A DNA stretch of 64,000 nucleotides, taken from Amia ocellicauda (Eukaryota > Chordata > Actinopteri > Amiiformes > Amiidae). The DNA is taken from NCBI RefSeq assembly GCF_036373705.1, contig NC_089853.1, positions 231,001 through 295,000 on the forward strand, read 5' to 3'. Below the pieces are notes generated by a model. The model saw only the letters and a list, made by a program, of their open reading frames with translations. It made no database searches and had not been told where the DNA came from. The translations under genes were made by a program, and so were the position numbers. Positions 58,432 to 64,000 of this stretch are shown one piece after another; the stretch's first letter is position 1, and every line of letters begins with the position of its first letter.

Positions 58432-61400
58432 CCCCTCACCCCCTCTCTCCCTCTCTGTGTAGCTGGCAGTGTGCAGTGTGCCGCAGTTCTCCTGGTTCGT
58501 GGTGGTGTCCGTTCTGCTGCAGGACCAATGCTGTGTATCGCCACAGGGGGCGCTGCTTTTATCACGGGCCGACCCTGGGGTCAGGGTCACCTTCCCCCCC
58601 AACGCCACTCTGCAGCCCTTCACCGTCACCCTGCAGGTCAGGGATACCCACCCCTACACACCCCACACTAGTCAGAGCTCAGAGAAGAGGGAGGGAGGGA
58701 AGGGGAAGGGGTTGAGGAGGATGATTGAGGGAGGAATGGGGAGGTGGAGGGAGAGGGAGAGGGAGAGGGAGAGGGAGAGGGAGAGGGAGGCAGGGTGTCT
58801 GGGTGCTGACCGTGCTTTTCCCCAGGTGCTGCCGGTGATCCAGGCGCAGGTCAGGGAGCTGAGTGGCGATGCCCGGGCCAGCACCAGCCCCCTGCTCTGC
58901 CTGGTCCAGAGCCCTGCCCTGCCCTTCCTGCAGCCGGTGCGCATACAGGTGCCCCTGCCCCCCGGACTAGCAGGTAACACAGCACAGCTTAGCACTACGG
59001 CACAGTATAGCACAGCACAGTACAGCACAGTATAACACAGTACAGCACAGTATAACAGTATAACACAGTACAGCACAGTATAACACAGTACAACACAGTA
59101 TAACACACTACAGCACAATATAACACAGTACAGCACAGTACGGCACAGTACAACACAGTACATCACAGTATAACACAATATAGCACAATATAGCACAGTA
59201 TAGCACAGTATAACACAGTACAGCACAGTACATCACAGTATTTAGAAGCATGTGGCCACTACAGTGTCAGGTTTGCAGAATGATTGCCTTCCTGGATGAA
59301 CTCATCCAAGAAGATTCCATTTGTGAACATTGTCGACATGTTGAAATTCTAGAGATCAAGGTTTGTGATCTTGAGGCTCAGCTTGTCGATCTGTGCTGTA
59401 TTAGGGATATAGAAGAATTGGTCAATCAGCCCATGAGAGATAACTCTGGGATAGTTAGCAAACTTGTCAAATTTGCAGATGATACTAAAATAGGTGGCTC
59501 AGCAGATACAATCTCAGCAGCACAGGCTATTCAAAGGGACTTAGATAATATTCAGTTGTGGGCCGACACCTGGCAGATGAAATTCAATGTGGACAAGTGC
59601 AAGGTATTACACGCAGGTAACAAAAATGTCCACTATAATTACACTATGGGAGGAATAGAACTAGATGAAGTAACGCATGAGAAAGACCTAGGAGTCTATG
59701 TGAACTCCTCACTTTCTCCATCCAAGCAATGTGGGGAAGCAATAAAAAAGGCAAACACAATGCTAGGGTATATTGTCAAAAGTGTAGAGTTGAGAACAAG
59801 GGCAGTGATGTTCAGACTGTACAATGCACTAGTTAGACCTCATCTGGATACTGTGGACAGTTCTGGGCTCCACACTTCAAGAAAGATATCGCTGCTCTAG
59901 AGGCAGTTCAGAGGAGAGCAACCAGACTTATTCCAGGTCTGAAGGGAATGTCCTACTGAGAGACTGAGGACCTGAACCTTTTCACCCTGGAACAGAGGAG
60001 ACTACGTGGGGACTTGATCCAAGTCTTCAAAATCATGAAAGGCATCGACCACATCAAAGCAGAGGAGCTTTTCCAGATCAGCAGGGACACACGCACCCGG
60101 GGACACAAATGGAAATTGGGCTTCAAGGCATTCAAGACAGAAAACAGGAGACACTTTTTTACACAGAGAGTAGTCACAATCTGGAATAAACTACCCAACG
60201 ATGTGGTAGAAGCTGAACATTTGGAAACATTTAAAAATAGACTGGATAGGATCCTTGGATCACTTAGATATTAATGGACACCAAACGAGCACGATGGGTC
60301 GAATGGCCTCCTCTCGTTTGTAAACTTTCTTCTTATGTTCTTATAACACAGTACAGCACAGTACAGCGCAGTATAACAATATAACACAGTATAACAGTAC
60401 AGCACAGTATAACACAGTACAGCCCAGTAAAGCACAGGATAACAATATAACACACTACAGCAGTGAATTTGAATAAATTACAGAATTTGTACAGCAAACT
60501 GTCCTCCTGTCCCTCTGTCCCTCTCCCAGGTCACTCAGTGGACATGTCTCGGCTGGTCCTGTTGCGCGGAGACTCTGATGGACAGAACTGGACAGACGTG
60601 ACAGCGGGGGCGGGGCTCACTGTCACACAGATATTCGCCCTCTTCACAGTCAATCACTTCTCCTGGTGAGGGGGCAGGGGAGGCCTGGGGGGAGAGTGTG
60701 TTGTGAGTGTGAGGCGAGTGTGTAGTAAATGTGTAGTGACAATGCTCTGCTGCAGGTACTGGCTGTGGTTCTGTGCACGGCGCTGTGTGGGAGGAGTTGT
60801 CCGGCGCGTCTTTGAGCGGCTCAGGATGTTCCGGGTCCAGTTCCTGGTGCAGCAGCGCCGGTCCGACCCACGGCAGGTCCTGCTCCAGTGCCTGCCTACC
60901 AACCAGGTACTGACCCACTGACACACTGAAGCACTGACATAGTGATGCTCTGACACTGTGACGCACTGACTGACTGACACACTGATACACTGACTGATTG
61001 AATGTGGGTTTCTGGGTTTTTCATCTGACTGATCAAAGCCATGTGTAACTCATTGCCTGTGGGTGTGTTGTGTGTTATGTGTGTGTAGATACAGAGCGCA
61101 GTGGAGGCCCTCTCTGCTCAGTACGACGGTCCTCAGCCCTCAGACCTGTGTGAGATGTTGGAGGGGGAGCAGTTCTTCGCCGGCTTCGAGAGCGGCATCG
61201 CCGTCTGCTCCGGTGATACAGAGACTCAGTGACACAGCGAAACACTGTTACAGTGACACACCAACACATCAACACACTGACTCACTGACACAGCTGTTTC
61301 TCTCTCAGATCGCCCTGACTGCGTGGGGGACCGGCTGTCTTTTGTGTTTTACTCTCACCTGAAGAATCACAAGGAGGTGCACATCTGCCCTAGCCCGGGG

Positions 61401-63912
61401 CAACAGGAGCCAGTGCGAGGGCAGGTACGGCCCAGACAGAGACGGAGAGATACTAAGTAATTTGTGTTACCGTATCTGTGCAGTGCAGTGTGTGTGCAGT
61501 GTGTCCAGTGTGTGTGCAGTGTGAATATTGTGCCCCCTCAGTGTTGTATCCCTAGTCTGTCCTACATTTTGCCCCTCAGTCCTGCCCCCCCGCTGTGTTG
61601 CGTTGATTGCGCTGTGTAGCGGAATAGATCAGCATCTCACCCACGTCGGGCTCACAGCTCATTTCCTGCAGCTCCACTCACACGTCAGTCACACACATGT
61701 TACCAGCTGGATACATTTCATTTTGATGATCCTTCACACGGGGAATGGCGGGCCAGTTTGATCGTTTGCTTTTGAAGTTACATATGACGACAATGAGAAA
61801 AATACGTTGCACTGCACAGCTGGATGAAACAGTACATCTAACATTAATAACTGGTAGGCAAAGTGACTAGTTTAGCAGTGCTCACAACTGCGTGGAAAAA
61901 CTGTGGCGTGACAGTGAGTATGATGAGAGAAATACAAGGGCACGGACATTATTACTGTGCAGGGAGTAGTGATGTGAAAGCATGGATGTGCCAACTGACT
62001 GGAAGACAACAAATGTCATACCAATCCACAAGAAAGGGGACAAAACTGAGCCAGGAAATTACAGACCAATCAGTCTCACCTGCATCACCTGTAAAATGTT
62101 GGAGAAAATTATTAGACTGAAAGTAGAGGGGCATCTTAATGAAAACCATATTCTTGGAGATAGTCAACATGGGTTTAGACGAGGCAGATCATGTCTTACT
62201 AATTTATTGGAATTGTTTGAACATGCAACTGCAGCTATAGATCACATGAAAGCATATGATATGATATACTTAGATTTGCAAAAAGCTTTTGATAAGGTTC
62301 CACACCAAAGACTGATCCTCAAATTGGAAGCTGTAGGGATTCAGGGTAATGTAAGTAGATGGATTATGAACTGGTTGATGTATAGGAAACGGAGGGTGTC
62401 GATTAGAGGAGTCGCTTCTAACTGGAGTGAGGTTGTTAGTGGAGTTCCACATGGATCAGTACTAGGGCCTTTGCTTTTTCTAATCTATATTAATCTGGAC
62501 TCTGGGATAGTTAGCGACCGCCCATCAGATCCTATATGGTCCAGCCAGGGGATTGACATCTCCCACCCTGAGGTGCTGGTGGCGTGTCGTCTGCGCAGTG
62601 AAGCAGGCCCTGTGGGAGGGACGGAACATCTGTCTATTCAATAAGCAGGAGCTGGACCCAATTGTCATCGCGCGGAGGGGCATGGTGCTTGTGAGGGATT
62701 ATGTCAATCTGGAGGTCTATCAGAGGGGCAAGGAGGAAGCCTTTAGGAACTGGCAAATACAAGATCTGGGGGAGCTCAGGATCCCATGATGGGACCCACC
62801 TCCGGGGACGGTCATCTCCCCCTGCTGGAGCCTATTTTATGAATGATTGCCTTTTAAAATGACTTTTAAAAATGAATTTTAACTGTTTTTAAAGATTTAG
62901 TTGTTTTTAAAACACTAGTTGTTTGGGTCTTTTTGGTTTAGTTTTGTTCTATTTTTTTGTCAAATACATTGACCATTTGGATTTAATTTTAAATGCATTG
63001 GATCGTTTTTGTTTGTTTTTTATTTTTACCATTTTAATTGTTTTTTTTATTTGTCCAGTGCATTTTCAGTTATTTTCATTGTATTTGACTCCTTTGTTGG
63101 TAGCATTTTTGCTTTAATCACGTTTGTTTTGTTGTTTTGTGCACTTGTTTATTTGAGTTTATTTATTATATTAATCACTAAGATTTTAAAAAATTTAAGT
63201 GATTTTAAGAATTGATTTTTAAAATTTTAATCACAAGTATTAAAATTTGTATTGATTGTTTTTTATTTGAAATGTGAAATACTTTTACCAATAAAACAGT
63301 ATTATGTTCTTATGTGTACCTGTGTCCGAGCTGCATACCGATAATCGGAGCAGTGCAATATTGTGCAGTTGGAAATGCATTGTATTGTCATGAGGAAGTG
63401 TTATTATGGTAATTAGCAACTGTTTTGTGTGGCATAGATGGGTGTTGTGTATTTTCGAGCTGGTTCTGAAATTGTCCGTGTCGTAAGGCGGTGCAGTGGC
63501 CTGTACTGTGGCTGGTACAGCTCTCTCTCTCACACACTGAGGCTCCTCTCACTCTCATTAATGTGACAGATTTCTTGCATTGACATTTTGAAAACTATGC
63601 AAAACATTGTGTGTAATCGCACTGTCGATTATTATCCCTCCTGTGTTTTCACTGAGCGTGTAGTGCCCCCTCATTCATTTGCCCCCTGCCGAGTTCATCC
63701 TTCCGCCGGGCGTGTGGGGGGGGGGGTGTAAACACACTTACAATAAACCTCTCCCTGTCTCTCTCTCTTCTCTCTGTCTCCTCTCCTCCCTGTCTCTCTC
63801 TCAGGTGTCGTTCTATCGGGGGGAGATGCCCAGCTCCCTCCCTGCTGAAGCTGCTCAGAGGAGGAAGGGGAGAGATGAGCAGTGGCTCACAACACTGCCA
63901 CTGAGACTGCCG
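54342..63912 (+). CDS. pidd1: p53-induced death domain protein 1, 5' thirteen coding exons; 3' end beyond window
   Basis: Scaffold of the PIDDosome, which activates caspase-2 through RAIDD or NF-kB through RIP1. Exons: 54342-55044, 55182-55595, 55726-55887, 55979-56024, 56107-56308, 58132-58278, 58463-58636, 58826-58973, 60530-60665, 60756-60906, 61089-61212, 61309-61424, 63805-63912; 877 codons, phases continuous. Seen in order: a Glu/Arg/Gly-rich N-terminus of about 165 residues, then [14 protein letters not shown] matching the human start; about seven leucine-rich repeats ([15 protein letters not shown] onward); two ZU5-type domains with [14 protein letters not shown] and [12 protein letters not shown]; then the UPA-like part with [13 protein letters not shown]. 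Human PIDD1 self-cleaves at two HFS motifs. Here the first is PQFSWF and the second NHFSWYW. The death domain should lie past 64000. The start is tentative: ATG 54342 follows an in-frame TGA by four codons. Confidence 0.95.
54360..54830 (+). repeat. GAGGGAGA-type purine tract inside the PIDD1 first coding exon
   Basis: Almost only A and G on the coding strand, translating to Glu, Arg, Gly and Lys. It lies between ATG 54342 and the first conserved residues (about 54835). Confidence 0.8.
56309..56755. other. PIDD1 intron 5, first part
   Basis: Non-coding. A locally CpG-rich patch at about 56530-56690 with GACGCTACAGCGCCGTCGCG and an ACAATGTGTCGCTTGG-type motif may be a dispersed element. Its ends were not found. 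Confidence 0.35.
56759..57213 (+). mobile_element. Probable solo LTR
   Basis: 455 bp. It begins TGTAGCGATC and ends GGTCGCTACT, so the ends form a short inverted repeat. ATAC flanks both sides (56755-56758 and 57214-57217). Inside are a TATAAG at 57005 and an AATAAA at 57131, spaced as in a promoter and polyadenylation signal of an LTR. No internal retroviral or Gypsy genes are nearby. The class is not determined. Confidence 0.65.
57218..58130. other. PIDD1 intron 5, last part
   Basis: AT-rich, no exon or element recognised. Confidence 0.5.
58738..58793. repeat. (GAGGGA)n microsatellite in PIDD1 intron 7
   Basis: About nine GAGGGA units, about 30 bp before the acceptor at 58825. Confidence 0.9.
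58978..59237. repeat. (CACAGTATAA/CACAGTACAG)n minisatellite, left part
   Basis: About 25 decamer-like units in PIDD1 intron 8. The same repeat resumes at 60344. Confidence 0.93.
59238..60343 (+). mobile_element. CR1-like LINE, internally deleted, inserted in the minisatellite
   Basis: It keeps the ORF1 start (59250: [20 protein letters not shown], then CEHCR) joined after NQPMRD to the RT palm [18 protein letters not shown]. It then runs to the 3' tail at 60343. The frame is open across the join for 216 codons. It has the family's one-base deletion and TGA but an intact WNKLPNDVV end. Confidence 0.9.
60344..60460. repeat. (CACAGTACAG)n minisatellite, right part
   Basis: Continuation of the array at 58978-59237 after the LINE insertion. 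Confidence 0.9.
61980..62514 (+). mobile_element. CR1-like LINE, reverse transcriptase fragment
   Basis: From [20 protein letters not shown] through [11 protein letters not shown] to [19 protein letters not shown]. It lacks both ends and stops at GGGATAGTTAGC, where a foreign sequence begins. It lies in PIDD1 intron 12. Confidence 0.9.
62515..63310 (+). mobile_element. Unclassified retroelement 3' end fused to the CR1-like fragment
   Basis: 62585-62786 encodes [20 protein letters not shown] and continues to [15 protein letters not shown] before a stop, which resembles the C-terminus of a LINE ORF2 but not CR1 or L2. A very T-rich 3' region follows (62830-63250), ending near an AATAAA at 63291 and a TATGTTCTTATG. 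The family is unknown. Confidence 0.45.
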
Positions 63913-64000
63913 GTGAGAGAGGGAGGGACATGGGGAGGGCAGGAGAGAGAGGATGGAGGAGATGGAGAGAGGGGTAGGGTACAGTGTAACAGTTGCACTC

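Noticed and set aside
58374-58462. A second CTGTAG acceptor upstream of the PIDD1 exon 58463-58636
   Set aside because: It is 89 nt upstream, would shift the frame and would translate CT repeats, so the inner acceptor is the right one.
1-64000. CRISPR arrays, bacterial defence genes, tRNA or rRNA genes
   Set aside because: The tandem arrays lack spacers of equal size between identical repeats, the genes are vertebrate, and no tRNA cloverleaf or rRNA segment was recognised.

Overview
This window is nuclear DNA of a vertebrate, most likely a ray-finned fish. It holds intron-containing genes with GT-AG splicing, dense GA and CA microsatellites, CR1-like and L2-like LINEs, and Tc1/mariner transposons. 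The high CR1-like load may point to a non-teleost or early-branching teleost lineage, but that is inference. No bacterial, viral or CRISPR-type system is present.

Four host genes can be read exon by exon with phases that close. On the minus strand, from high to low coordinates, they are RPLP2 (49976-52503, plus a non-coding 5' exon near 53191-53246), PNPLA2/ATGL (36615-47466, 9 coding exons, 507 aa) and a PPP1R12 family myosin phosphatase targeting subunit (15932-34244, 25 exons found, 963 aa, best matched to PPP1R12C). On the plus strand is PIDD1 (54342 to beyond the right edge, 13 coding exons visible, death domain outside the window). PIDD1 and RPLP2 are head to head, followed by PNPLA2, which is the human 11p15.5 order. 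The PPP1R12 gene sits where that human block continues differently. The four genes do unrelated jobs: ribosomal stalk, lipid-droplet lipolysis, myosin phosphatase targeting, and PIDDosome signalling.

Bases 1-15900 are gene-poor and built from transposons. They hold a decayed ORF1 with an SGNH-esterase-like part, a nearly complete CR1-like LINE split by an L2-like LINE, an intact DD36E Tc1/mariner element joined end to end with a second Tc1 element, and another L2 fragment. Introns carry further insertions: several CR1-like copies (four inside tandem repeats), a MITE with perfect terminal inverted repeats, a nested DNA-transposon stack at 23590-26460, a probable solo LTR at 56759-57213, and large minisatellites.

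The points most worth a second look are an altered first autoprocessing motif in PIDD1 (QFS instead of HFS), a tandem duplication of a PNPLA2 exon start with its splice acceptor, minisatellites whose units include the splice site of the neighbouring exon, purine-rich repeats inside coding exons of three genes, and a CR1-like family whose copies share the same disabling changes in the ORF2 C-terminus.
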